Origin: CAVOGJ01 sp963700865
GTDB taxonomy: Bacteria > Planctomycetota > Planctomycetia > Pirellulales > Pirellulaceae
Length of the DNA stretch: 64,000 bases
Assembly: GCA_963700865.1 (NCBI GenBank)
Contig: CAVOZC010000003.1
Span: forward strand, 44,648 to 108,647
Direction of reading: 5' to 3'
The notes below the pieces were generated by a model. That model searched no databases, was not told the origin of the DNA, and saw nothing but the letters and a program-made list of their open reading frames with translations. A program made the translations under genes and the position numbers. Shown here one piece after another: positions 27,032 to 36,940 of this stretch; within the stretch, counting starts at the first letter, position 1; every line of letters begins with the position of its first letter.

Positions 27032-28214
27032 TCAGGGCAGGACATCGACCCAGACGAGTCGATGATCTGAGGCCGTGACCGCCGGCCCACCCGGCTGGTC
27101 GGGCGGCGGCCAAAAGACGCCCGCGTCGATCGTTCGTAACGTTCGACTGGGCAGCACGTAATCGATCCGCAAGTTGCCCGTCGCTTCATCTGGAAAATCG
27201 CCCGTGTCCGCGGCTGCCTCGCCATGATGTCGCGCGTTCACGCCTCCGTCGCGAGCCGCCGCAACCACGGCGCCTTCACTCTTCGGCACGTGGCGGCTGT
27301 CGATCTTTGCATGGTTCAGTAGCAGCCGCACCGGACGATCGGTGCTGTCGCCGTCGCTCGGATCGGCATTCAGGTCACCCGCGATCACGAAGCGGGCCTG
27401 CTCGTCCAGTCCCCCCCGCTGGCCCTTGTCATCCACGATGTAGGCTGCCTGTCCCGGCTCGAGGTAGTCGGCCCAGAAGCGAATTTCGTCGTGATTGCGT
27501 CGGCCGTTGCGGTCTTCCGGTCCGTCGAAGACGGGCGGCGTCGGGTGCGACACGAGGAAATGGACGTCGTCGTCGCGAATGCGAATGGGGATGTCCCAAT
27601 GGCTCTTCGAAGATAAACGAAGGATCGCCAATTGTTGCGGCGTATAGAACGGATCGTTCGACGGCGGTCGAGTTGGCAGCCATCCGCCCGGCATATCCTT
27701 CCACAGGAAATGCTGAAAGGTCCGGATGCGACTTCGATCGATCGGAAACTGTGAAAGACGACCATGCCGTACTGGCCGGGAAAGTTTCCGTAGCCGAAAC
27801 AGTCGCCCGGGTCTCCCGTCTGTCCGTTGCCATCGAGATCGCTGTCGGCCGGCAGGCCGGTGTTGACCGGCGCGTAAAGTACTCCGCGTAAGTAATCGGC
27901 CGCTGTCCGTTTTGGGCCTCGCCGAAATAGTCCTTGAGCAAAGATTTAATGCTGGCATGGTCCGGGTCGTAGTCGACTTCGTTAAGCAATAAGACATCGG
28001 GTCTGACGCGCTGCACGACTTCGGCAATCGCCTTCGCTTGCTGTGATCCGCCCGCTGCGAGTTCGCGCGTTAACTCGCCGGCCGCTTTTCGATTCAGGGC
28101 CACATTGTAGGTCGCGAAGCGAATGGCAGGTTCGTCTCCCCGCGTGAAAACGGCCAGTAGTCCCAGGAAAGCGACGAAAACGCAGCCACGCGATTTCAGG
28201 TGTCGATCGTTCAT
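27032..28214 (-). CDS. Endonuclease/exonuclease/phosphatase family protein (two frameshifts as read)
   Basis: Start ATG 28214, preceded on the minus strand by AGAAGAAG, opening a signal peptide (RGCVFVAFLGLLAVFTRG). The first frame has FATYNVALNR and RPDVLLLNEVDYDPDH, the Asn and Glu metal-site motifs of the EEP superfamily. The protein then reads in a second frame (NTGLPADSDLDGNGQTG, GYGNFPGQYGMVVFH) and a third (DDDVHFLVSHPTPPVFDG, FVIAGDLNADPSDGD, ending VTASDHRLVWVDV), which supply the remaining catalytic Asp/Asn/His residues. It probably hydrolyses a phosphodiester outside the cytoplasm. Breaks lie near 27900 and 27755. Sequencing errors likely. Confidence 0.75.
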
Positions 28215-28623
28215 GCTTCTTCTTTTCCGTGGCAACGTTTCACGGGGGAACGCGCGTCGTTCTTGAGGGGACGGGCCCGGTTTGCGGGTGCCGCGCCGGA
28301 CGCCTTCATTGTGCCGCCGGGGGCGACGGCTGGCCAGTAGCTGGCACGAATGATCGAGCCACGGGGCTCGCCGTTTCCGTCGCCGCTTGGCTTGGGCCCC
28401 GACCACTTGACCGGTACCACGGCCGTTAGCGGCGGATTACAATCGGTGGGAGCCTACGCCGCCCTATCCCCCGTTCCGCTGACGATCGATGCTGCAAAAA
28501 GGCCGTTTGTAAACCTGCCCGATATCGCCTGTGCCATTTCGATCAACAAGCCGGTAAGTCGCGAGGTCTTTCCGACCCGCAGCCGTTGCCTGGGACGCCC
28601 AGCTCGTAGGAGGAGTCTCCACG

Positions 28624-30074
28624 TTGCCTTATCCCAAGATTTCCACACTTAAGACGGCTGAGCGTTTTCAAGAGCGACTTAAGGAACTTCGTCTCGACTT
28701 GCCGTTTGACCAGGTCGTCGAAACGGGCGCGGACGCTCCCTTAGCGATCCCTCTGGAGACGGGATCAACCGGGATCACTGTCGGCAATCGATTTTGCATC
28801 TTGCCCATGGAGGGCTGGGATGGTGAGGCGGACGGACGGCCTACCGACTTGACGCGGCGGCGCTGGCGAAATTTCGGCCTGAGCGGCGCCAAGCTGATCT
28901 GGGGTGGCGAGGCGGTCGCCGTGCGGATGGATGGTAGGGCCAACCCGCATCAATTGGTCATCAACGATCAGAACTTGGCGAGTTTAGCGGCGTTGCGGGA
29001 ATTGCTCGTCGCGACCCATGCCGATCATTTCGAGTCCACATCCGACCTGCTCGTCGGCTTGCAGTTAACACACTCCGGCCGCTTCGCCCGTCCCCATGAA
29101 GCGACGCGGGCCGAGCCGCGGATTGCCTATCGTCACCCGATTCTCGACCCGCGGCTAGGCATCCGCAGCGACGACCGACTGCTGTCGGATGATGAACTTC
29201 GGCAACTGGCCGACGATTTCGTGGAGGCTTCCCGCCGAGCCGAGCAGGCCGGATTTACCTTTGTCGATGTCAAGCACTGTCATGGGTATCTCGGTCACGA
29301 ATTGCTCTCGGCGTATGACCGGCCCGGCCGTTATGGCGGCAGTCTCGAGAATCGTACACGTTTTTTGCGGGAAATTGTTACGGGGGTGCGAGCCGAGGCG
29401 CCACGGCTGGCAGTCGCGATTCGGCTAAGTATTTTCGATTTTGTGCCGTTTTTGGCGGGAACAGACGGCATGGGCGAGCCAGCGGTCGTGGGGCCTTATC
29501 GGTTCGCATTTGGCGGAGACGGCACGGGGACCGGCATCGACCTGACCGAAGTCCGCTCGTTCCTGGAGCTGATTCGCGGACTGGGAATTCGCCTGGTCTG
29601 TACGACGGCTGGTAGCCCCTATTACAATCCCCATATCCAGCGGCCGGCCATTTTCCCCCCAGTGATGGCTACCAGCCGCCGGAAGACCCCCTGGTGGGCG
29701 TCGAGCGACAGGTTCGAGCCACCGCGGAGTTGAAGAAGATGCACCCCGACGCGATCCTTGTCGGGTCCGGCTATAGCTACTTGCAAGAGTGGTTGCCTCA
29801 TGTCGGACAGGCTGCGGTTCGAGCTGGAATGGTCGACTCCATGGGACTCGGTCGTATGGTGCTTTCCTACCCCGAACTTCCCGCCGACGTGCTCGCCCAT
29901 GGAACCATGCAGCGGAAGAAAATCTGCCGCACTTTCAGCGATTGCACGACGGCACCCCGCAACGGTCTGGTGTCTGGCTGTTACCCGCTTGATCCCTTTT
30001 ACAAAGCAAGACCCGAAGCGGCGTTACTCGCGGCCGCGAAACGTGATGCGGGGAAACCCCAGGCAAGGCACTAA
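28624..30074 (+). CDS. NADH:flavin oxidoreductase / old yellow enzyme family (frameshifted as read)
   Basis: TTG start at 28624 behind AGGAGGAG. FMN-binding TIM barrel: GNRFCILPMEGWDGEADG at the start, LIWGGEAVAV, LLVGLQLTHSGRFARP (His/Ser pair), VDVKHCHGYLGHELLS and YGGSLENRTRFLREIV, the classic OYE segment. The first frame ends soon after PHIQRPAIFPP. The second picks up as SDGYQPPEDPLVGVERQ and continues to GLGRMVLSYPELPADVL. The break coincides with a run of six C at 29655-29660; one more C restores the frame perfectly, pointing to a base-calling error. The C-terminal part lacks a clear 4Fe-4S cluster domain but has several Cys (CRTFSDCT). Substrate unknown. Confidence 0.82.
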
Positions 30075-30263
30075 CATGTGGCCGCAACGGCAGATGAGTA
30101 CCATGTCGCTTGGCGAAGTCAAGCATCACAAACCTGAGGACGCGTGGTTGCCGGGCGGACGCGGTCCGTGTGCAGTGGCCACGGCGGTTGAAGGCGGCGT
30201 CTGATTTTCGGTAACACGTTTGACTCAGCCCGCTTGACCAAGAAGTGTGAGGAAGACCGCTTC

Positions 30264-31905
30264 ATGAAGGGCTCGACCAAAATGTACAAATCACAAGCTG
30301 CTTTCTGGCTGCTGGCGATCGTGGCCGCAACTCTGGTAAGTCCATCGCTTCGTCCGCGGTGAGCACTTCGCCAGTTACTCGATGGCTGCCCGCCTTCGCC
30401 CCCCAGCTTCCCAAGAGCCGCCGCGTAATCGCTTCCTGGCGGATTCGCCCTGGCCGATGAGCCACCGCAACCCGTACAACCAGGCCTCGTCCCCGTACGC
30501 AGGTCCGATCAGTGCTGAGGAAGCGGCCCCCGAGTTGCTGGCGGGCGAACCGGTCCCGGTGACGCTGGCGATTTCATCGGCTTATCCGAACGGCCGTCGC
30601 GCACTCTGGGGCACGACCCTGAAGGATGTGTTCAAGGTCGATGCGTCCGCAAGGCACCTGGCCTACATTGACCGCCTGGAACGTGTTCAATCCCGTGCGG
30701 ATGCCATTTCCGGTGCCTACTCGATCCTCGATCGGGATGGTCATTATTTCGTGCCCAGGGGGTTTGAAATTGAGTGCTACGGCGATCAGCATCCGGGCGA
30801 GTTTGATTCGCCCATTACCAAGGCAGGCAACTTCACGATTCCCGAGCGGTGGCAGGGTGAGCAGGATGCGATTGTCGGCATCAGCCTGACTTATGACGGC
30901 TGGATCGCATTCGTCACGCGTCGTGGCGTCGTTGGCTGCTTGTCGCGGGACTTCCAATCGTCCAGCTTTCTCCGTTTGCCGGGCACCGATGACTCGACGG
31001 AGATCTCGAATTCGATCGCCGTCGACGAGAAGGGCGGAATTTTCGTGGTCACCGACCATGAAGTGCACCGAATTCAGTGGGACGCCGACGCAGGACTCGT
31101 TGCCTCCTGGGCCGTACCCTACCAATCAAGTGGCGTGCAGGCGCCAGGCAGACTCGGCAGCGGCTCCGGGACCACGCCGACATTGATGGGATCGGGAGAC
31201 CAGGATCAGTTCGTGGTGATTGGCGATGGTCAGACCATGATGAACATCGTGCTCATCTGGCGAAACGAGCTGCCGGCCGATTGGCAGGGACTGCCCGCTA
31301 AACACCCGCGCATCGCGGCGGAGGTTCCTGCGACGTTCGGCAGGACGGATGCCGAACGCTCGACGACCGAACAATCACTGACCGTTCGCGGTTATGAGGT
31401 CGTGGCGGTCAGTAATCTCTACGGAGAATTATCACCGCGGTTGCGACGGTTCGTCCGCCGACGGATGGGCAACAACATTAATCACGCGACGATTTATCGG
31501 TCCAATCAGCCAGATGTCGCACCTTATGGGGTCGAGAAGTTCGCCTGGAATCCGCGCAAGCGAGAATTCACATCGGTGTGGGCCAACCCGGAGATCAGCT
31601 GTCCCAATGGCATTCCGACGATGAGCGAAGCGACGGGTCTGTTGTATTGCATCGGCCAGCGGGACGGACATTGGACGCTGGAGGGCCTGGACTGGAAGTC
31701 GGGGCGGAGTATTTTTTTCCGGCAATTGTCGCGGGGTTCGGACAACAACAGCTTCTATGCGGCTACGGAAATCGGCCTCCAGGGCAGCATCTACACAGGA
31801 ACGTTCGGAGGCATGTTGAAGTTTGCACCTTCGAACAAGGTCCCTCAGGCGGCGGCGCTCTCCCTGGATCGGGGCACGGCCGAACGCCTGAATACGATCG
31901 AATAG
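30264..31905 (+). CDS. Secreted hypothetical protein, propeller-like (probable frameshift after the signal peptide)
   Basis: The long frame starts at ATG 30382 (507 aa) without a signal. Upstream, ATG 30264 behind AGGAAG encodes MKGSTKMYKSQAAFWLLAIVA, a good signal peptide, but in another frame that stops at 30360. One indel between ~30340 and 30382 would join them. The body contains a conserved-looking opening (RNRFLADSPWPMSHRNPYNQ) and repeated beta strands such as GWIAFVTRRGVVGCL, GGIFVVTDHEVHRI and GSIYTGTFGGMLKF, suggesting a beta propeller. I do not recognise a named family. Similar proteins would be expected in planctomycetes; function unknown. Confidence 0.55.
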
Positions 31906-32224
31906 CCCGCGTGGGATGGGCTCCCAGCCTGTCGTTGGAACGACGAGTCCGCCGTAGCCGAAGTCGGCAGACTTTGTCGTTACCCACCTTTCACGAGCGT
32001 CGTTCAACCGTCAGCCAGAAGAAATCGCGGGGAAGAACTGCGATCGGTGGGAAGTGGCTGCCGTGATTTCTGGCGGCGTACGCGCGTACGCCGCCGAAGA
32101 ATGCCGGTGCGTAACGACGCGTAGTACGACTCTAGCGGCATTCTTCTCTGGCTAACGGTTAAACAAAGAACAAGGGTGGGTAATGACAAGGTCGCCAGAC
32201 TTTGGACCGCGTTGATTCCAAATG
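31906..32224. repeat. Intergenic region with dispersed motifs, a 24-bp palindrome and a hairpin element
   Basis: 319 bp without a gene, between converging transcripts. It holds the second copies of the two motifs seen at 7045-7149 (31911-31935 and, inverted, 31943-31975). Next is a perfect 24-bp palindrome at 32072-32095 (half site GGCGGCGTACGC), immediately followed by GAAGAATGCCG (32096-32106) pairing with CGGCATTCTTC (32136-32146). The latter hairpin arms recur in the 60-kb repeat region. Confidence 0.7.
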
Positions 32225-32413
32225 TTAGCTGGCCACCTTGGAATTCATTTCACGTCCCATCCACAAGGGTGTGACTGCAAACCAGACGAGCGTGCCGCCA
32301 AGCGCCAGGTGCTTGACGAGCGATTGATCAAGCAGGTCAAGGAAATACAAGACGCTGGGCACGAGGGTCGCGAGCAGCGCGAGCAGGGAAGCGGTTTTCG
32401 CGAAGGTAGTCAT
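32225..32413 (-). CDS. Small membrane protein downstream of the permease
   Basis: 62 aa from ATG 32413, preceded by AGGAAC on the minus strand; longer frames to 32527 run into the permease gene. Two predicted transmembrane helices: FAKTASLLALLATLVPSVLY and HLALGGTLVWFAVTPLWM, joined by a short DLLDQSLVK loop. The start is 38 bp after the NCS1-type permease stop, so it is the last gene of the rhamnose locus and may be an accessory or stabilising subunit of the permease. No named family is recognised. Confidence 0.6.
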   Translation of the reverse strand: MTTFAKTASLLALLATLVPSVLYFLDLLDQSLVKHLALGGTLVWFAVTPLWMGREMNSKVAS

Positions 32414-32451
32414 GTTTGGGGGTGTTCCTGAGGGGAATGCCACAACGATGG

Positions 32452-33846
32452 TCAATTTATCGGCTCGACGGGACGTTGCATGATCTTGCTCAGGCCCAGA
32501 TAGATCAGTCCGCATGCGAACCAACACGGAATGACGGCATAGGCGGCAAACAGGCCGCGGACGAAGATCAAATAAAGTCCCACGGCTACCGGCAACAACC
32601 AGGCCACGAGCACCGCGACGTTGTGTCGCTTCCCGGTACGGGCCGCATACTCGTCTTGCAGGCCAAAACGGTGCATCAAATAGAAGTCAACGACAATCAC
32701 GGCGCCCATCGGCCCCAGGATCGTGCCATAGGTTCCCACGAAGCCCAGCAATCGAGCCGATAAGTTGGGGAAAGCCCCGGCAATCGTGGCCACGGCCCCG
32801 GCCAGCAAGGTCATGGCCCAACGCGACGAGCTAGGCAGCACGCCTTGAAAGGCCAAGCCAGCCCGATAGATCGTGGGATTCGCCGTGGTCCAGCCGGCGA
32901 TCACCACGCAGAGGATGCCCGCCCAACCAAGTGCATCCCAGGCCAGGACGCCCGGATTTTCCGAAACGATCTGGGATCGCTTGATTTGCACGGCCAGCAT
33001 CAGCCCGGCAGCGATCCAGGCCATGTAGTGACCGAGGAACATCCCGATCGACGGGGCCCATCCTGACGAGGGCCGGCGTGCCAGTCGGAAAATGGACAGA
33101 TCCGCCATACCGAGATGCATGGCGGCATTGCACAACCAGGCGAACATGACAATCTGCCAAAACCCGAATTCCTGCGTGCCTCGCTCGGCTTGGACAAAGG
33201 CAATCGCTTCGTCCCAGAATTTATGTTCCCGCAAAGCCGTCCAGCTGTTGGCTTCGAGCCGTACCAGCGAAACAATGCCGCAGGCGGCAAAAATCGTGAT
33301 CATCCAGGGGGCCGCGATATTCGCCACCCGTGCGACCGTTTCGTAACCTGCCACCGCGACCATCGAAATGACGACTCCCACCAATAGGACGAGCACCGAA
33401 AAGGAGGGGTCTCCCAGGCCAAAGGTTGCCTGCGGAACCGTGTAATAGATACGAAAAGGGACGCCCACGGCACTCGCCGATACCGTGACCATGGCACCCG
33501 CCAGAAAACAGAACAAGATGCCATTTACCACATTATAGAGCTTGACGGTCCACCCGCCGGCAATACGTTCGAGTTGATAATACAGCGTCAACCGCTTGGC
33601 GATCGCGATGGGTGTGACCAGGTATCTCCAACTCAACACGGCCAGTAGATTGCCGAGCAACAGCCCCAGGATCAAATCCTGCAGGCTGGCACCGGCGGAG
33701 AGAAATAACGGGCCAATCATGAATTCCGTCCCGGCAGTATGCTCGCCTGCGTACATGCCCCAGAACTTTCCGGCACCCAGCAACGCGCCCCGCGGCACCG
33801 GTTCTCGATCGAACTCGTCTTGCGCCAGGCCATGCTCTTCCGACAT
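32452..33846 (-). CDS. NCS1-family permease (candidate L-rhamnose transporter)
   Basis: 464 aa from ATG 33846, behind AAGGAGA; the frame reaches 33990. About 12 transmembrane helices. Features of the nucleobase-cation-symport-1 (cytosine/purine/allantoin) family include the N-terminal PRGALLGAGKFWGMYAGEHTAG, the central GYETVARVANIAAPWMI and ANPTIYRAG. NCS1 proteins normally import nucleobases, hydantoins or thiamine. Here the gene lies directly after rhaA and no RhaT or ABC rhamnose importer is present in the window, so a role in rhamnose uptake is inferred from context only. A nucleobase role cannot be excluded. Confidence 0.8.
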   Translation of the reverse strand: MSEEHGLAQDEFDREPVPRGALLGAGKFWGMYAGEHTAGTEFMIGPLFLSAGASLQDLILGLLLGNLLAVLSWRYLVTPIAIAKRLTLYYQLERIAGGWTVKLYNVVNGILFCFLAGAMVTVSASAVGVPFRIYYTVPQATFGLGDPSFSVLVLLVGVVISMVAVAGYETVARVANIAAPWMITIFAACGIVSLVRLEANSWTALREHKFWDEAIAFVQAERGTQEFGFWQIVMFAWLCNAAMHLGMADLSIFRLARRPSSGWAPSIGMFLGHYMAWIAAGLMLAVQIKRSQIVSENPGVLAWDALGWAGILCVVIAGWTTANPTIYRAGLAFQGVLPSSSRWAMTLLAGAVATIAGAFPNLSARLLGFVGTYGTILGPMGAVIVVDFYLMHRFGLQDEYAARTGKRHNVAVLVAWLLPVAVGLYLIFVRGLFAAYAVIPCWFACGLIYLGLSKIMQRPVEPIN

Positions 33847-33994
33847 GCAGGTCTCCTTGATTGGTTGTCCGTTCCGGATGACGGCGTCAGATCGCGTTAT
33901 TTCCGCCAGGCAGCGAAGAGCCAACGGTCGGGATGACGCGTCTTCCCGGTGCTGATTGACCGCAAAGCAACCGTTTCCATGCTCCACCACTTAA

Positions 33995-35266
33995 TCAAGC
34001 AAGCCGTGCGACTCGCTGAGCCAGCACGGTTTTTTCATAGCGCATGACCTCGTCCAGCCAGCTCGATCCCACTGGCACACCCTGACGCAGGCAGTAATAC
34101 TCCCAAACGGTTCCCGCCGGCAAGTGCTTGCATTCCTCGAGCAGCGTCAGTCGAGCCGTAAGATTGCCCTCGCACTCAAAGCGTCGGAGGCGATCGGTTG
34201 GTTCGAGTAACGCCTCCAGCAATGCCTTGATCGTGGCGCGAGTGCCAATGACCCAGGCGGCGATCCGATTGATGCTGGCATCGAAAAAGTCCAGACCGAT
34301 GTGGACTCGTCCTTCCAGGCCATCTCGGACAATTTCCTGGGCGATCGCGCGGAGTTCGTCGGTTAATGTGACGACGTGATCGCTGTCCCAGCGGACACCG
34401 CGACTGACGTGTAGCAGAATCTCCTCCAGAAAGACAAGTACCGAGGAGATCTTTTCGGAGATCATTTCCGTCGGGTGAAAATGCCCGGCGTCCAGGCAGA
34501 GGAGGATTTGCTTTTGCACAGCATATGCTAGATAGAACTCATGCGATCCTACTACGTAGCTCTCCGAGCCAATTCCGAACAGCTTTGATTCGACCGCATC
34601 TAGATTCCAACGTTTGTCGACGTCGGCCGCGAATATTTCGTCCAGCGATTCCCGCAATCGCTGTCGCGGGGCGAGACGATCCACTGGCGTGTCCTTATAG
34701 CCATCTGGTATCCAGACGTTGGTCACGCAAGGCGACCCGAGTGATTTGCCGATCGTGGCGCCAATCTCGCGGCAACGGATGCCGTGCTCAATCCAGAATC
34801 GGCGGATGGATGCATCGGGATGGGCGAGTGTGAAGCCATTGTCAGCGAGCGGATGTGAGAAAAACGTGGGATTGAAATCGATCCCCAAGCCGTGTTCTCG
34901 AGCCCAGTCGACCCACCGCTGGAAGTGTGCGGCCTCCAGGGCATCACGCTCTACCTTCCGGTCGCCAGGCTCGGCGTAGCATGCGTGCAAATTCACCCGG
35001 TGTCGACCGGGAATCAATGACAAGGCCTGCGTCAGATCGCGCCTCAATTCATCGGGTGTCCGCGCCTTACCGGGGTAGTTGCCGGTGACCGCAATCCCTC
35101 CCGTGAGTTCGCCCTCGGGATTCTCAAAGCCCGCCACGTCGTCACCTTGCCAGCAGTGGAGCGAAATCGCAATCTTGCTCAGACGTTCCAACGCGGCGTC
35201 CGTATCGACGCCCGCTTCAGCGTACCTTTCACGTGCAAGTTGATAGGCGTTTTCCACGTGTGACAT
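33995..35266 (-). CDS. rhaA: L-rhamnose isomerase
   Basis: 423 aa, matching the E. coli enzyme's length. Converts L-rhamnose to L-rhamnulose in the cytoplasm. Motifs run parallel to E. coli RhaA: SLHCWQGDDVAGFENPEG, GNYPGKARTPDELRRDL, GIDFNPTFFSHPLADNGFTL, NVWIPDGYKDTPVDRLAPRQ, AVESKLFGIGSESYVVGS, CLDAGHFHPTEMISEK, VRWDSDHVV and VHIGLDFFDASINRIAAW. The metal-ligand Glu/Asp/His residues lie in these blocks. ATG 35266 has GAGGA upstream. Neighbours are rhaB upstream and the permease 148 bp downstream, all on the minus strand. Confidence 0.97.
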   Translation of the reverse strand: MSHVENAYQLARERYAEAGVDTDAALERLSKIAISLHCWQGDDVAGFENPEGELTGGIAVTGNYPGKARTPDELRRDLTQALSLIPGRHRVNLHACYAEPGDRKVERDALEAAHFQRWVDWAREHGLGIDFNPTFFSHPLADNGFTLAHPDASIRRFWIEHGIRCREIGATIGKSLGSPCVTNVWIPDGYKDTPVDRLAPRQRLRESLDEIFAADVDKRWNLDAVESKLFGIGSESYVVGSHEFYLAYAVQKQILLCLDAGHFHPTEMISEKISSVLVFLEEILLHVSRGVRWDSDHVVTLTDELRAIAQEIVRDGLEGRVHIGLDFFDASINRIAAWVIGTRATIKALLEALLEPTDRLRRFECEGNLTARLTLLEECKHLPAGTVWEYYCLRQGVPVGSSWLDEVMRYEKTVLAQRVARLA

Positions 35267-35374
35267 GGGGACATCCTCGTCAGAGCGGACAGCGGGGCGA
35301 AATGAATTTCGGTGCGGATCGATTGCATGACCACCAATGAATTCGCCGTGTGATACGTCGAAAAGGGGGGCGTC

Positions 35375-36820
35375 TTAAGGCGACAATCCAACCTCCTGCG
35401 GAAAACTTCTCGCGACGATGGCTCGGCGTTCACGTCCATCGCCGACCACTTCGCAAGCAGTGGCCTGAATCAACAGATTACCAATCGCGGTCGCCTCGAC
35501 GGGCCCAAACCGCGTTTGGCAGTCTACCGCTTCCGCCGTCAGTTCATTCAATAGTCGGTTTTGGATACCACCGCCCACCACATGCAGTGTCTGCAGCTTT
35601 CGGCCGAGGAGCGATTCTAGTTGATCTAACGTTTCGCGGTAGCAGTGGGCAAGACTTTCGAGGTAGAAACGCACCAGGCTGCCTTCCGATGCCGGTTCCG
35701 GCTGCTGCGCCAAGCGGGCAAGTTGCCGCAGCTTTTCCCCCATGCGGCCAGGCCGAGCCAGTTGGGGATGGTTGGCGTCAATGAACGTGTGGCTCGGTGC
35801 AGCCGTCGTAGCCGCCGCGGTGAGTTCCGCGAACGTGCGATCCTTCCCCGCCGCGGCCAGTTCTCTCCGCAGTTCCTGTAGCGGCCAGAGTCCCGCGATG
35901 TTTTTGAGAAAGCGATAGGTGTCGTCAACGCCACGCTCATTGGTGAAGGGAATGGCTTGTGACCGCTCATTCACGATCGGTGAACCCAGTTCTGCACCCA
36001 ATAGCGACCACGTACCGCTGGACAGATAGGCCCACGATTCATCATCGGCGGCGGGAACCGCGGCGACGGCCGAGGCCGTATCGTGCGAGGCAGGCGTGAT
36101 CACACGCACATCTTGCGGCGCACCCGTTACCTCGGCCACCTCGGACCGCAACGTGCCCAAAACCGTACCCGGCGCCACCAACTCGCCCAGGAGGTGCGTG
36201 GGCAGGCCAAGTTCCGTCAGCATGTTCCTATCCCATGTGGGCGACTCGACGCAAAGCATCGCGCTTGTCGAGGCGATGGTCAGCTCGTTGGCCGCGACGC
36301 CAGAAAGCCAGAAATGCAGCAGGTCCGGCAGGAACAGGAGACGGTCCGCGGATTCCAATAGCCGCGGTTCATGTTCATGACGTGCGGCGATCTGAAACAA
36401 CGTATTGAAGGGGAGTAATTGAATGCCTGTTCGCTCATATAGCCGTGAAAAGCCGCCCAGTCGCTGCAGGACGCGTTCGCAGACGACTTCATTTTGTGGG
36501 TCGCGATAACAACGCGGCAGGGTCAGGGTCTCGCCGCTTTTCCCGATCAGCACCCAGTCGACTCCCCAGGCATCAACGCCGATGCTCGTCAGCCTCAAAT
36601 GATGGTCCGCACACCAAGTCTGAGCCGTTCGTAAGCCGGTCAGCACATGTTGCCAGATGCCAGTGAGATCCCAGACGGGACCGGCTGGTGTGGGACAGGC
36701 CCGATGCTCGAAGCGATGAACTTCCTCCAATCGCAGTCGCAACGGATGACCATCCAGCACACCCAGGATGGCACGACCCGAACTCGCTCCGAGATCGATC
36801 GCCAGGTGCGCCGTTGCCAT
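35375..36820 (-). CDS. rhaB: Rhamnulokinase
   Basis: 481 aa from ATG 36820; the frame opens at 36880. FGGY sugar kinase that phosphorylates L-rhamnulose with ATP. N-terminal phosphate-loop HLAIDLGASSGRAILG, SIGVDAWGVDWVLIG (substrate site), PRCYRDPQN, LFLPDLLHFWLSG, TPASHDTASAVAAVPA and the C-terminal LHVVGGGIQNRLLNELTA, all characteristic of RhaB. It lies between the fused aldolase gene (120 bp upstream) and rhaA (108 bp downstream), in pathway order for an operon. Confidence 0.95.
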   Translation of the reverse strand: MATAHLAIDLGASSGRAILGVLDGHPLRLRLEEVHRFEHRACPTPAGPVWDLTGIWQHVLTGLRTAQTWCADHHLRLTSIGVDAWGVDWVLIGKSGETLTLPRCYRDPQNEVVCERVLQRLGGFSRLYERTGIQLLPFNTLFQIAARHEHEPRLLESADRLLFLPDLLHFWLSGVAANELTIASTSAMLCVESPTWDRNMLTELGLPTHLLGELVAPGTVLGTLRSEVAEVTGAPQDVRVITPASHDTASAVAAVPAADDESWAYLSSGTWSLLGAELGSPIVNERSQAIPFTNERGVDDTYRFLKNIAGLWPLQELRRELAAAGKDRTFAELTAAATTAAPSHTFIDANHPQLARPGRMGEKLRQLARLAQQPEPASEGSLVRFYLESLAHCYRETLDQLESLLGRKLQTLHVVGGGIQNRLLNELTAEAVDCQTRFGPVEATAIGNLLIQATACEVVGDGRERRAIVARSFPQEVGLSP

Positions 36821-36940
36821 TGATTTGCTCTTTCGCTCAAAAATTGCCTGCTCAGCGGCGGTGGATCGGCCAATCCGCAAAGCAGGGCGAGGGCACGAAC
36901 GTCATGCGTTGGCCGACCTTCGTGATGGGAAAGCGGAGAC

